The notes under the pieces were generated by a model, which was not told where the DNA came from, ran no database searches, and saw nothing but the letters and a program-made list of their open reading frames with translations. Below, piece after piece: positions 23,001-34,100 of a stretch of 64,000 nt of DNA. How positions within the stretch are numbered: position 1 is the stretch's first letter; each line of letters opens with the position of its first letter. The translations under genes and the position numbers were made by a program. This DNA is from Carposina sasakii (lineage: Eukaryota > Arthropoda > Insecta > Lepidoptera > Carposinidae), in the NCBI GenBank assembly GCA_014607495.2, contig CP053150.1, positions 11,738,495-11,802,494 on the forward strand, given 5' to 3'.

Positions 23001-26000
23001 TATATTAGAATTTGTACATTTCATATAAATATTTATTTTTAATATTAGATATGTATATTTAAATACAACTATCAATATTCAAGGACATAATATAACAATA
23101 TTGTGTAATAAAATATACCTATAGTTCAATCGGAAGTTCCAGCGAAGAAGGAAATAAAAAAACCCGGCAAAGAGAATATAGCACCTCTGGCGAAGAAGGG
23201 TATGTCATCGTGTGCAGCTTAATAAACAGGAAATTTGTAATTAGCTAACATTTAACTTTGTCCAATCAGGGACAGGACTTTAAACAATCGATTAGGAAGA
23301 TATTTAAGGTGGATATAGTTATTTTTTATGTGACTTAAAAAAGTTGTAACCAATATTTCTAATTTGTAATTACGTTTACAATTACAATAAATTGGCTAAA
23401 CCCCGTAAGTCGGTCCGTTTTAATGCTTATATACCTACTCGTATAATAGCGTTAACTTTTCCTAACCAAATATCATTGTTAAGTAAATAGTTAATGCAAA
23501 AATAATCACATCAAAAATAATAAATTCACTAACTGGTCAGCTAAAAAGCATGTCTGTGGTCTTTCTGCATAGCGTGTGTATGTGATTAACAAAATGATAA
23601 TTTAGGTAACACTCATTTAATCTAAGCTGTATCTGCGCTCTATCAAATATTTGATACCAGTTTATTCTGGCCCACCTATACTGACATTTAAGACGAGCTT
23701 ACATGACAACTTGACATTGGACTACTTGAAAACACGGCCTTCTAATCTTCATTATTGGAGCGACTGTATATTCAATTGTCATTTTACGGCACTCAATCAA
23801 ATTAGCATTATTTCAACAATAGCTGCAATATCACAGATAATCTATTATACATCTACGTGGGTGGTAAAAACATTAGAATAATTTAAGCTCCAAAAGATTC
23901 CCTCTATTATCTTTTGGAAATAATGTACTGAAATCACGAATTTCATTTCAAAACCTTAAACTGATAATCTATTTCATAAAAACGAATCCCATATTGGCAA
24001 TCAAAATTTTCAGCGAACAACATTACAAGGCAACAATGCTCGCAACATTTCATATCAATAAACGGCACGCAAGCGATGATTCGTACGTTGCTTTTGACGC
24101 ACTCGAAAAGGGACGGAAACGTCGGCACTGAGCTGATGATGCAAGATCTCATATGGATCCTCGCGGCCCTCGCGCCCAAAGGTATGGCCCAGCTAATTCG
24201 GCACTTGTATTCCAGCTAACAACCTCGAACGCCAAAGATTTGCACAGTTAGTCATCGAACTGAAGGGTACAAAAGTGATCCTTCGAAAAATCATTGCACT
24301 AGTCCATGGAAGACGAAACCGCCACAGCCCAGCGATAGGCGTAATCGTTGAGGATCTCTTGTGGTTGCTTTTTCCTTTGGGATCTAAAGGTTAACCTATT
24401 AGTTTTTTTACTGCCTATTAATAAGGATAGCATACAACTTTACAGCTGTATTGGGGAACTGATAATAAATATGTTTATTTCTTTCAGATCCAAAATTTGC
24501 GATGAAAGTTAGAATGCTAGGCTGCGTCAGGACTATGCACTTGGTATTGAAAGGACATTTTACAGATAATAAACTAATATTTCCACTCCTTGTTATAATG
24601 AAGCAACTGGCAAAGAACCGTAAGTATTACATTATTATATGTGCAATTATATTAGCCGCGTGGTGCCGGCAGAGTAGAATTCGTACCACCCCATGTCTGC
24701 CCGTGGGTATCGTACGAGGCGATTAAGGGTTTCCGGGAGGTGGGCAGCAGCACCTCCCGTGTTGACAACATAGTCCAAAATACAAACTGCGGTCACCAAC
24801 CCGCCTGCCCAGCGTGATGACTATGGGCAAATACCCCTTATGGCAGTCTTGTGGCGTGCCCTGGGGGAGGCCTACGTCCAGCAGTGGACTGCAACAGGCT
24901 GATAATAATGATGATTTTAAAATGTCTTGAAAGTATTTTTAACTATTATCATTTGGAGCTATTCCCAGTCCTTCAGCGGCCCATGAGAACTCGTTAACAT
25001 ATGAGTAAGTGTGATTATTATATTTTTAATAAATGTGTATATCTTTTTCAGCTGTTACAACATCTATCCTGATACGAGATGGTGTCATAGCCACTTACGA
25101 AAGAGTTCTTGTAAGTCTCGGGTTCATACCGACAGCACGACTTCGCTTATGTCTCGATGCCATTGATTATTTTAGCAAAAACAGTTAAGTATACAGATTA
25201 TTATTCCCAAGTATTTTTACCCTTGTTAAACCGTGGGTAATATAGTAACTTCCAAGGCCACAATGGTCATTTATGTGATTAATTATACCCAAGTGCTAAT
25301 ACAATAAGATGTTTCATATTAGTTGACGACCTACACACAGTCACCTGTCAACCCTGTTGTCGCATGACGATGTATGTCACCGAAACAATGTGCATCGTGT
25401 TACACTATAGATTTATTGTACACCTACTCCAAACAATAAATTAATCTGACAAATAAATTAATGAACGTGATCGTAGGTACATTACATGGTTGAGACGACA
25501 CGAATAACTCTTGCGTTTATTTTTAACGTTAAAGTGGAAAAGTGTGATTTTGTCACACAATTTAGTAGTACTGAAATATACGAATATTAAATAAGAAGCA
25601 TATTAATAAAAAATAATTGGTATCTTCTTACGTTAATTGCATGATCCAATGACGATACATACAATATCTACTGAGGTAGCTATTTTGGACATTTTGGGAA
25701 ACCGAGGTATTGAAAGGGTAGATCTTCTACCTTATAATGAAAAACATTACAGAAAGTGTTAACAATACAAAATTCACATAAAACACAGCATCTACACCTC
25801 CAAATTATATGTTAGCATGTGGTTATTTACATGTCACAATTGTACAAATGCATAACTCAAACAGAGGTGTGCTGCATGCAGATAGTGAAGACAGGCCTCT
25901 GTAGCGTTCTTCTGAGGGTGTTCGACCGGTGGGACCGGTACGAGGGGCGCATGCGGCTGAAGATATGCGCACATGTACTCCAAACTCTTCAGCACCTGTG

Positions 26001-29000
26001 CAACATTAGTACGTATTATTTTATTTCTTTAAAGAATATATTTGTTTCAACTCTCAGCAGCACTTATTGGAACCCGGTCGCAGTGCCACCTTCCGGATTC
26101 AACTATGCGTTAAAATCCTGTCTGGATCAACCGAAATATACTCAAAATTTATTTATATTATCAATCAGCAGCAATCATTTCTATATGACGCGACGTAAAG
26201 AAAGATCAAGATCCGTCCAACCATTTTATTGTAATAGATAGAGTTAGTTGACCGTTTAAATGAAAGTCATACCATGACTGAACAAATACTGACAGAATAA
26301 TATACGTTATTTCAGAAATGGGACGTCGAGCACTCTGCACCAAGAAACATGTGCAAACACTCCATCGCTTCTGTTCACAATGTCCCGACGAGCCCGAGTT
26401 CGATGGACTCCTCGCTAGAGTGTGCTCCGTCATCACACTGTGCCTCAAACACCAGAGCTTACCTATTCCTGCCAGCAGTCCTGCTAACTACAACCTTACA
26501 CCGATATTAAAAGGTATAATTTTTGTGTTTCATTCAACTAGAGCCTATTTACCTCTGGTCAGTAGCAAAACTATAAAACATTGCTAAGATTATAAGTTTT
26601 TAATACCATAACTTACTGATTCTCTGTAAGTTTATATTTATGACCTGAAAAGTAATTGTTATTAATGGCTGCACTTGCAGCAATATGCCAAAGTTATTAA
26701 TATAGTAAGACCACTCTGAGTCTAATCAATTTTAGACAATTTAGATAACGTTATTTACGTAACTTTACAGGAACTAATGCTAGCTGGCCATGCCATGAAG
26801 ATGAAGAAGATGCTGCCAATTCTGATGCTAAGACTATAAATTCAGATGTAGATGATGATGATGGACAAGATACTGATTTGGAGGGGATCGATGAATTCCC
26901 TGATACAGATTTAGATGAGACTGAAATAAAGCCTGACATCATAAAGGGTGAAGACTCTAATAAAACTATTTTAAAAAGTGAGGAAAGCATGCAAAGCTCG
27001 CTTTGGATAAACCCTAATGAGAGAGATTTGGAAGACTTAAAAAAGTTAGTTCTGCTAGTTCTCTAGTAAAAAATATTATTAGGTACAATATTTCTACAAC
27101 CCTGATCTTCAAAACTTTTCCATTTTTACTTTCAGATATTTTATATTTTTCAAAGAATTTGGTTCCTATAATAAACAAGTAAGATTAGTGAAAAGTCGAT
27201 CTAATTCAAGGGGCTCGATCTTAGAAGATTTCTTACATACTCAATCGGGTGGCAGAACTGTTTCTTCCTCGTTGAGTCTGTCTCTCAGCGCCGCTTTCGG
27301 CAATACTGATTACGATCAGAATTTCGGCTTGCACTCCCCTTCTGCCAATCTCTTCCATAAAATTCATGATAGTACCTCATGTAAGTAATTTAGTTGCGTA
27401 TATTTTAGTCATCTTTCTCTTTTATAGTGGCGTAAAATTGTCTTGAATAATAATGACGTGTCACTTTTATCATAAATTTTATAATGTTACAAAATTATTA
27501 CCTTTCAGCTATAACTTCAAATTCCATCCTTAAAATCCATAAAGATATTTCGAGGTTCTGTTCTTTTGGATCGGTGTACAGTATTATAGCAACTAGAGTT
27601 CGCAGTGTCATTCCATTTGTCAAAGTGGCGTATCCAGACATGATGGGTGGTCAGGGTCTCAATCATCCTGAACCACTCAACCAGATGGAAAGATCCGCTT
27701 GCAGGTTAGTTTGCATGGTATCCATTTAATAAAGTATGAAAGTGAAATACATTTTTTTTGTCTATATGTTTTTTACAGAAACAAGTTATTGGCGTGTGTT
27801 GATAGAGCTATCAATCCTGAATCGTATATGAGTGAAGTAGTATATGATCTGGATGCTCTATGTGCGAACGTTGATGCACAGAAGAGGTATGTATAAATTT
27901 TTCTTATATTTTTTTATAAAGACAGGCGTTCTTGAAGTACTTTCTTTTATGATTTCGTTCATTTAAATATTTTGCACGTAATTGCGGCAGATTAAAACAA
28001 CTCAGATCGTTTAAGATTAAATCTGATGGCCTACTTTTATTTTCGTCATCACAAAATGCTTGGAGCTTGAATTATTGTATTTTATCTTATGGTTCCAAAG
28101 TATAAACCCAGATAATTTATAATATATCTCGGTTATAATCGAGATATTATTGTTTCTTAATATAAGTAATTTATTTAGTTCCAGCTCAGAAGGCATACAC
28201 CAGCTTGGAAATACTGACGAACAAGAAATCACAAAAGTTAACAACTTTTCATCACGCTTGAACTTTGAATCTAGGTTCGAATCCGGAAATCTTAGAAAAG
28301 CTATTCAGGTAAAATTCTATAACTATTGAGATGTTCTAAGCGTAATAAATAACCAAATAAATATTCACCTGAACTAAAACTTCAATTTCTATAATTTTTT
28401 AGGTAGGTCCAAGAGAATACGAACTGATATTGATGCCAGATGTCAACTCATCAAAAAGACACCAGTGGTTTTACTTTGAGGTGCGGAACATGACGCAGGG
28501 GCGGCCTTATGTGTTCAATATTGTTAACTGTGAGAAATCCGACAGCCAATTTAATTTTGGAATGAAGCCTGTCATGTATTCAGTGAAAGAAGCTGTTTTG
28601 GGCAAACCAGGTAAGAAACTTTCATTACCTATTTCAATTTTAAAAATCGGTCTCTATGATAAGAAATGTTTGGCTAAAAGAATATTACAGAAGGATAACT
28701 TTCTACGTTAGCAAGTACCTAAATTTTTTTAAAGTATCTAACTGGCCTATTTAAACTTTTATATACTAATGTTATTTGTCTTATGTTTTCAGGTTGGATA
28801 AGAGCAGGTACAGATATTTGTTACTACCGGAACAGCTACTACTATGCCAACCAGAAGAGCCACGGCAAGTGCTACCTGACCGTCACCTTCAACATCGAGT
28901 TCCCGCACTCCAATGACGTGTGCTATCTCGCTTACCACTTCCCTTTCACCTATTCCATGTTGATGGTAAGATTTTAATTAGGGTATATATGGATGTCTTT

Positions 29001-30366
29001 ATCAATAGGTTTCTATAGATGGATTGTCTTTATCAATAGTCAAAAAAATACCTTGTACTTTGCGGAGTACCTTCCTAGTAATAGGTATTTTATTTTGAAG
29101 GCTCATTCTCAGAAGACTTAGGGTTATACATCATTCTTTGGTTAGCTTTTGGTTATAGGCCACAGCCATATGTATACGTATATAGAAATAGGTTATAATG
29201 ACAAATTCAGATGTCCTAATCATTCATCAGCAAAAAAACTGAACAATAAGTTATATAATAATAATCGTTTATTGCTTCCAAAACAAAGGTAAATTGTACA
29301 AACAATAAGATAAAATCTAAGTTATGTACATCCATTTACACTAAGGATCCTTTGTCCCCTGCACTAGGTAAAACCTGTCACTGCAAGGTTACAATGACTT
29401 TCCTAAGCGAAATAAAATATTACAAATTTATAAAGAATGAAAGGTCTACCTTGAATATGTTGCACCAAGTTGGTTGCAGACACGATTATGATTGAAAATG
29501 GAGATGCAACGCAAATTATATGACAGTTCTATATCTAAAGGCTTCGGTAAATTACGTTTTCAGACGCGAATTTTCCAATGGGGTCACCAAATGCCACCAT
29601 CTACTTACTTCAGAGCGGAACCCCTCTGCTACTCACTGAACGGCAACGAAGTACCTGTGCTCACCATCTCGGCAGAAGACTCGCCCTCCAATCCCATTGT
29701 GGTACGTTTATTTTTGTTTGCTATAATTATGTTCAGTATATTTTTGCAATTACAGTATTAATCGATTTAAAAAAAGGATTTCAAGAAATAGTAGCTATCA
29801 AATATCTTTTGGGGTATAAAATCCTGCAATGCGCGGAGGACTTGTTAATACGTCCATTCCAGGAAATTAGTTCCTCATAGATACTGCTTATAGTCTGCAA
29901 GAGCCTTGTTTTAATATTATAGAGCTAAACACTGCATTCTTAAGAATAGATTGCTCTGCTGATACAGTGATTCGCTAAAATACAACGGCTGCATCTCCTC
30001 CCGTGAACTCGGGCATTCTCTCAGGCGATAAGCTAGCAACTTGTCACTGATCATTTCCATTTGTTCCCCGTACTGTGGGATCTCCCTTATGATCACGCAG
30101 GTCTGGTTATCCCATTTTGGGAATACATCCGTGTTTATGTATAAGTATGTTAATTGATTTTTTAAATACTTTTCTGTTTTGTTGCAGGATCGTGACATAA
30201 TATTCCTGACGGCACGCGTCCACCCCGGCGAGAGCAACGCTTCATGGGTGATGGACGGCACTTTGGCCTGCCTGCTGGGAGAAGCGGCTGCTACCGCGGC
30301 TCTCAGGGCCAAGTACGTCTTCAAGATTATACCCATGCTCAACGTGGAAGGGGTCATCAACGGGTG
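14097..30366 (+). CDS. Cytosolic carboxypeptidase, Nna1/AGTPBP1 (CCP1) type; 3' part of catalytic domain not found
   Basis: M14 metallocarboxypeptidase that in animals removes C-terminal glutamates from tubulin tails. Exons: 14097-14223, 21600-21682, 22657-22747, 23125-23199, alternative 24014-24181 or 24216-24389, 24488-24619, 25052-25183, 25865-26008, 26316-26513, 26771-27044, 27136-27380, 27509-27704, 27779-27886, 28179-28308, 28403-28610, 28793-28965, 29564-29701, 30188-30366. Every junction agrees in phase, giving 933 (or 935) residues so far. About 1-370 is an ARM-like helical N-terminus ([18 protein letters not shown]). About 390-465 is acidic ([14 protein letters not shown]). About 590-830 is the N-domain of CCPs ([50 protein letters not shown]). 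The zinc motif [13 protein letters not shown] holds ligands His886 and Glu889. The exons for the third zinc His, the substrate Arg and the catalytic Glu were not found in this window. Start: first ATG, 7 codons before a Cys-Leu-Phe-Glu stretch, preceded by an acceptor. Confidence 0.93.
14242..14442 (+). repeat. Interspersed retroelement tail, diverged
   Basis: Begins ACTAGCGACCGCCCACGACT, then CATCCGCGTGAGAGAGCATT and CACCCGTGCGAAGCCCTAG, and ends with ATACGGACAGACTAACAGCA. The front half matches type 1 (7270, 47473); the rear differs. Confidence 0.65.
18185..18402 (+). repeat. Interspersed retroelement tail, type 2
   Basis: ACTAGTGGACGCCCGCGACT, CGTCCGCGTGGACTACAG, AAATGTCGAAATTATCCGGG and AAATCGGTTCAGCCGTTTCT are followed by a TAATATTAGTAATA end. 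Same family as 8791-9018 and 62311-62542. Confidence 0.78.
20993..21069. repeat. GC-rich inverted repeat with a short open frame
   Basis: GGCGGCCTCGG at 20993-21003 is mirrored exactly by CCGAGGCCGCC at 21059-21069. Between them is a GC-rich segment with ATGGCGGAAATGGTGGACC (ATG at about 21025) that opens a 34-codon frame rich in Arg and Ala. It lies in intron 1 of the carboxypeptidase. Confidence 0.7.
21134..21275. mobile_element. Palindromic MITE, 142 bp
   Basis: CGATTTATCCAAACGTCAGA, TAGCCTATCAGAAGAATAAA on the left are matched by the reverse complement of ATCTGACGTTTGGAAAAATC on the right; arms about 45 bp, few mismatches. Ends 325 bp before coding exon 2 of the carboxypeptidase. Confidence 0.8.
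21957..22318 (+). mobile_element. MITE family B, copy 1
   Basis: Starts TA-CAGGGTGTTTTTTGTGG and ends GACGACCAAAAATCACCCTG-TA. Internal landmarks: TTACTTGATCGGGCGAAATT, TGCTACGCGCGTCTATGTGC, ACGCAGTCTATTTACTCAAC and AGGAGATTCCGTAG. Includes a T-rich run at 22020-22060. In intron 2 of the carboxypeptidase. Three more copies are in the window. Confidence 0.85.
24014..24181 (+). other. Carboxypeptidase alternative exon 5a
   Basis: 168 bp, phase 1 at both ends, 56 codons when completed by the G of exon 4. Acceptor ATCAAAATTTTCAG, donor GTATGG. Reads [20 protein letters not shown] and ends [11 protein letters not shown]. It aligns with the segment of vertebrate CCP1 around ILLQLLM to HSILAKIGPKD. 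Homologous to exon 5b. Confidence 0.9.
24216..24389 (+). other. Carboxypeptidase alternative exon 5b
   Basis: 174 bp, phase 1 at both ends, 58 codons. Acceptor CTTGTATTCCAG, donor GTTAAC (weaker). Reads [20 protein letters not shown] and ends [14 protein letters not shown]. It matches exon 5a in length (plus two residues in the middle loop), phase and pattern: ANN at the start, R.Q, I..GT, then D-L-[IL]-W-[IL]-L and a final K. The gap to exon 5a is 34 bp (24182-24215). Confidence 0.9.
24655..24915 (+). mobile_element. Lepidopteran LINE 3' end with GAT-type tail
   Basis: GCCGCGTGGTGCCGGCAGAG through ATGACTATGGGCAAATACCC and GGGGGAGGCCTACGTCCAGC to CAGGCTGATAATAATGATGA. A widespread lepidopteran non-LTR 3' UTR; shorter copies end at 35488, 50010 and 55487. 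Inserted right after the donor of the carboxypeptidase exon at 24488-24619. Confidence 0.8.
25184..25864 (+). other. Carboxypeptidase intron, no other feature seen
   Basis: Donor GTTAAG, acceptor ATAACTCAAACAG. AT-rich and without recognisable repeats. A later AG (GCTGCATGCAG) is out of phase with the preceding exon; the chosen acceptor keeps phase 1 and gives [14 protein letters not shown]. Confidence 0.6.
28966..29563 (+). other. Carboxypeptidase intron with probable LINE 3' UTR remnant
   Basis: An AT-rich block beginning ATAATAATAATCGTTTATTG at about 29260, running to about 29450, resembles the minus-strand 3' end of a jockey-like LINE (compare the start of the copy at 10756). No coding remnant is seen. 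Confidence 0.4.
29880..30180. repeat. Interspersed repeat fragment in the last visible carboxypeptidase intron
   Basis: CTCAGGCGATAAGCTAGCAA and CTTGTCACTGATCATTTCCA recur in near-identical form at 58973-59010 (CTGAGGCGATAATCTAGCAA, then CTTGTCACCGATTACTGGCA). It is probably a retroelement fragment; orientation is unknown. Confidence 0.5.
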
Positions 30367-30518
30367 GTAAGTCATTTTCATTATTGTTACGTTTCTTTTG
30401 CCTACTTTCATGGCAAGGGAATGTTAAGCTCAGATTTATGTGCATGCTCCACTTTTCGTCATATACTCGATACTTTAAGTTGAAAAGTGTATCTTATAAA
30501 TGGAATATTAATTTTAGC

Positions 30519-30560
30519 AATAAAATAACTTGATAGATATCATAAAGTTTAAACTTTATT
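30519..30560. promoter_or_regulatory. Convergent poly(A) signals
   Basis: AATAAA on + at 30519-30524, about 150 bp past the in-frame TAA that follows the last visible carboxypeptidase exon, and AATAAA on - at 30560-30555, 549 bp past the lectin stop. In AT-rich DNA such hexamers are frequent, so this is weak evidence for 3' ends. Confidence 0.35.
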
Positions 30561-31108
30561 AACCTCGCTACATCACTAATCTTTAAATTCTTGAGTTCCA
30601 ACTTAATATACTTAACTAGGTACGTCACGTTTATAAACACTATACTTATCCACTACAACGATTGATATGTCCCGACAATAAACGTCACTCAATTTTCTTA
30701 AATTACATTAATACATTTTACGGTTTAAATGAAACACTGGAGATCTGACACATCTACTTAAATTATCTTAGCGAAGTTTAGGTACCTATATCTCGTGGAA
30801 ATCATACTCGTGTTTTGTGATATTCGACGTTAAGGAAGACGGAGGCAAGTCGCAATAGGCGAGTCGCCAGCACCTTCAAGGATTCTAGTTTTGCCCCATA
30901 AGAAACCACAGTTGTCCCCGACAGGTTCTCGTGCTCAACATTTATCCCGGAGAACTCATTTACAAACGCTCATATATAACCAATCACACCCTCAACAGTC
31001 AGCATAAAATAAGCGTCAAAGAAATGCATGAAATGAAATAATACTTTTGGTAGAGAATTTGCTCGATACTAAACGCTACGGTAGACTGTCATCCACTGGA
31101 GCAGGACC

Positions 31109-34100
31109 CTAGTAAGAGGGGGGTGCCAGCATGCCGCTGGCGTGGACGGAATGCTCAGTAGCGTCCGGCTCGGCTGTGGAGGCGTCCTCTCCGGCGTCCT
31201 GCAGATAGGCCGAGGGGTCGTCGCCGGCCATGCCGTCCTCTTCTTCGTACGGGACGGCCGGCTCCTCCTTACGGTCGTGATGGGCGTCGGCGGCCCTCGA
31301 GTAGTGGGAGTCGATTTGCGGGGGCGACTTGAGGAGGTTGTTGGTCTTCAAGTGCGGGGACTGGAGGCCGTCGAGCGAGGAGGGACGCAGCTTGCCGATG
31401 AGGTCGTTGAGGGTGAAGTGGGTGGGCAGGTGCTCGGAGCGCGGCGGCGGCGGCGACGGCGACGTGAGCGGCAGCGCCGTGGTCGTCGTCGTCAGCGACA
31501 GCGGCTTCCTGCCAACACGCACGACCCTCGTGTTAGAGAGTCGCTTTACACTCATTGACTGCCAATCATTATTTATTATATTAGACACCATACAAATCAG
31601 CGTTTTTGTTGGCATGATATCCCACCAAATAATAACGACAATCAATAGGTAAGTAGTCGATAGATCACACATATATAGAAAAGTAATTCATTACCACGTA
31701 CAATTATATTTTATGTGATGTTTTTGTGATGGCATTATGTGCATTACGAGTAACACCATAAAAACGTGTCAATTATGATTGGTCCCAGGTTTTATACAAG
31801 GATTTGAACAACAACAATTAACTCGTACGTATTAGTGAAATAGATGAGAAATACAATAATATAAGTACAGTTAGTAACACACAACACAGTATCGCTTATA
31901 AAGAGATACCAAGCAAAGCCCCCTTCACCCACCCACCAAATGATTTGCATAAATTTTGATCAGCTAACTTCTAAATATTACAAACAAAATGGCCGAAATT
32001 GAATACTGTTGGGTGTAGGGCTCTTGTTTGGTGGTTGGGTTGCCGCAGAGGCCTTATCCCGCGGGCACACGCGCTTCGGTCTCGAAATTCTTAAGGGCAC
32101 ACATCTAAACTAAACTGTTAGGTTAGCACACTCACTACTTAATCTAGTTACTACTAAATGTCCCGTTGAAGTCGACAACAGACTTTTTCGAACGGAACAT
32201 AGAGATAAGCTACAGAACCCGATAGTTGGGGAGTGGAGAGAGCGCGCGGCTAGTCGGGGAGCGGGCCTCCGGAGACGGCTGGCATCTCACCTGGCATTAC
32301 CCCTGCGCGGAGGACACGGGGATGGACCCGTAGTTGTAGTAGTAGCAGCGCGTCTGCTCGCAGATGAAGTCCTTGATCTCGCCACAGTGCTGCGGCTCCC
32401 AGTGGAAGGTCGGGGCTTTGAGCGCTACGCAGCCGTTGGTCATCACGTGTTCCGTTCTGCCAGACAGACTATTTATTATGCAAAAACGACTTCCTAGAAT
32501 GGGCAAAGTCAACCTATATACAGGATGTTTTTTGGTCGTCAACGTTCCCGAATACTACGGAATCTCCTCATCATCACGATCATTTTTCTCCATGGAAGCA
32601 TATCTGGGAAGTTTCTGGTTCCCAAAATATTAGGGTCCAAAGTTGAGTAAATAGACTGCTCTTTTCTGCATAAATGCACATAGACGCGCGTAGCAACATT
32701 TTTTCACGAGAAAAATTAATATATGTCTATAAAAAAACTAACATAAACACTGGACACTATAAAAAAAACATATTTTCCCAGTATTTTTTTTGCATAAAAT
32801 TACTTTATTTAATGTATAGAGTGCGTACCTACCCTTCGTTAAGGGTGGAAACCAAAAAACATCCAATATAGACATTAAAAAGTGCAGACCAAATGACAAA
32901 TGGCAGCTTCATTAACCTCATTCATACCTCTATTTCTAAAACCTATAAAAATTATAAAAATATAAGTAGATGGCGTATCCAGAAAATAAGAATCAAATTA
33001 CGTTACGTTAAAATAATGATGCTTTTAAACTAGGTATAATATAATTTACAATATTATAAAATTATTAATAAAGAAATGGAAAAAATTCCTCACCCGGGTG
33101 GGAATCGAACCCACGACCTCTGCATTTACAATGTTAAAAGAATTATGCAGATAGGTAGGTACCTAGCATTTTGCGTCAAGACAACTGCAAACTCCTCGTT
33201 CATAAAATGTTGCTATTTAAACATCATGATTATGTAGTTTTGAAACACAAGCTGCGTAATCAACATATCTATGCCTGGCCATCAAGTACTTTCGAGACAC
33301 AAGCTCTGCTGCATAAGCAACCTACCCGTGTCGGGCAGTGCGTTGCGGCGCCGTGCTGCCCTGCGGCACGTCGAGCGGGTCGATGCTGTCGTCCGCATGC
33401 TGGTTGGGGGTCTCTAAGACCCGGCGCATGTAGTTGAAGGTGGCGTTGAACGGCAGACCGGTACTCATCCACAAGTACATGTCAGTACCCAGATTGTTAC
33501 CGGACGTCCAGAAGTCGTATTTGTTGTACCCTGGAATGTTATTTGAATCATCAGCGGAAATATTGCGGGTCTTTGAATTTGCGTACTTAAACGATAAGTC
33601 TTGAATTTCTAACAAATTTAGTTTAGCTTAAATTTTTTTAAATTAGCTATGTAAATTATCTGATTCTGCTAGAACTTTAGATTTTTGTACCTCTTAAAAT
33701 CTAATTGACAAATTAGTAATTTAAAACTGCTCCTATGGATATTTGCGGTAAACATTATTTAGACTTTGTAAATAATATATATTGTAATTTGTGTGCAATA
33801 AAGTATAAAGTAAAGTAATATAGTAGAATCCAAAAATACAATAAACGAGTTACGAGAAATTATTACATACCTGCATTCGTAAGATACGTAGTTATGGAAT
33901 CAGCCTTTTCTTTTGTTTCAAATGATGCTAGCTGCAAACCCAAAGACCTGAAAACAAATGCACATATTCTTTAATAAAACACAATTTATGTACTCAATAA
34001 AAGATCTGAATAGGGCCTTTAATATTCTAGACCTAAAGGTGGGAGGTATACATAAAGAAGGAAGAAGAAGAAGGAAGGAAATTATTTATTCAGCTTTTTA

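Noticed and set aside
31142..31652. Plus-strand frames of 107-138 codons (Arg/Gly/Val-rich)
   Set aside because: Antisense shadows of the lectin last exon, whose minus-strand frame joins five upstream exons in phase.
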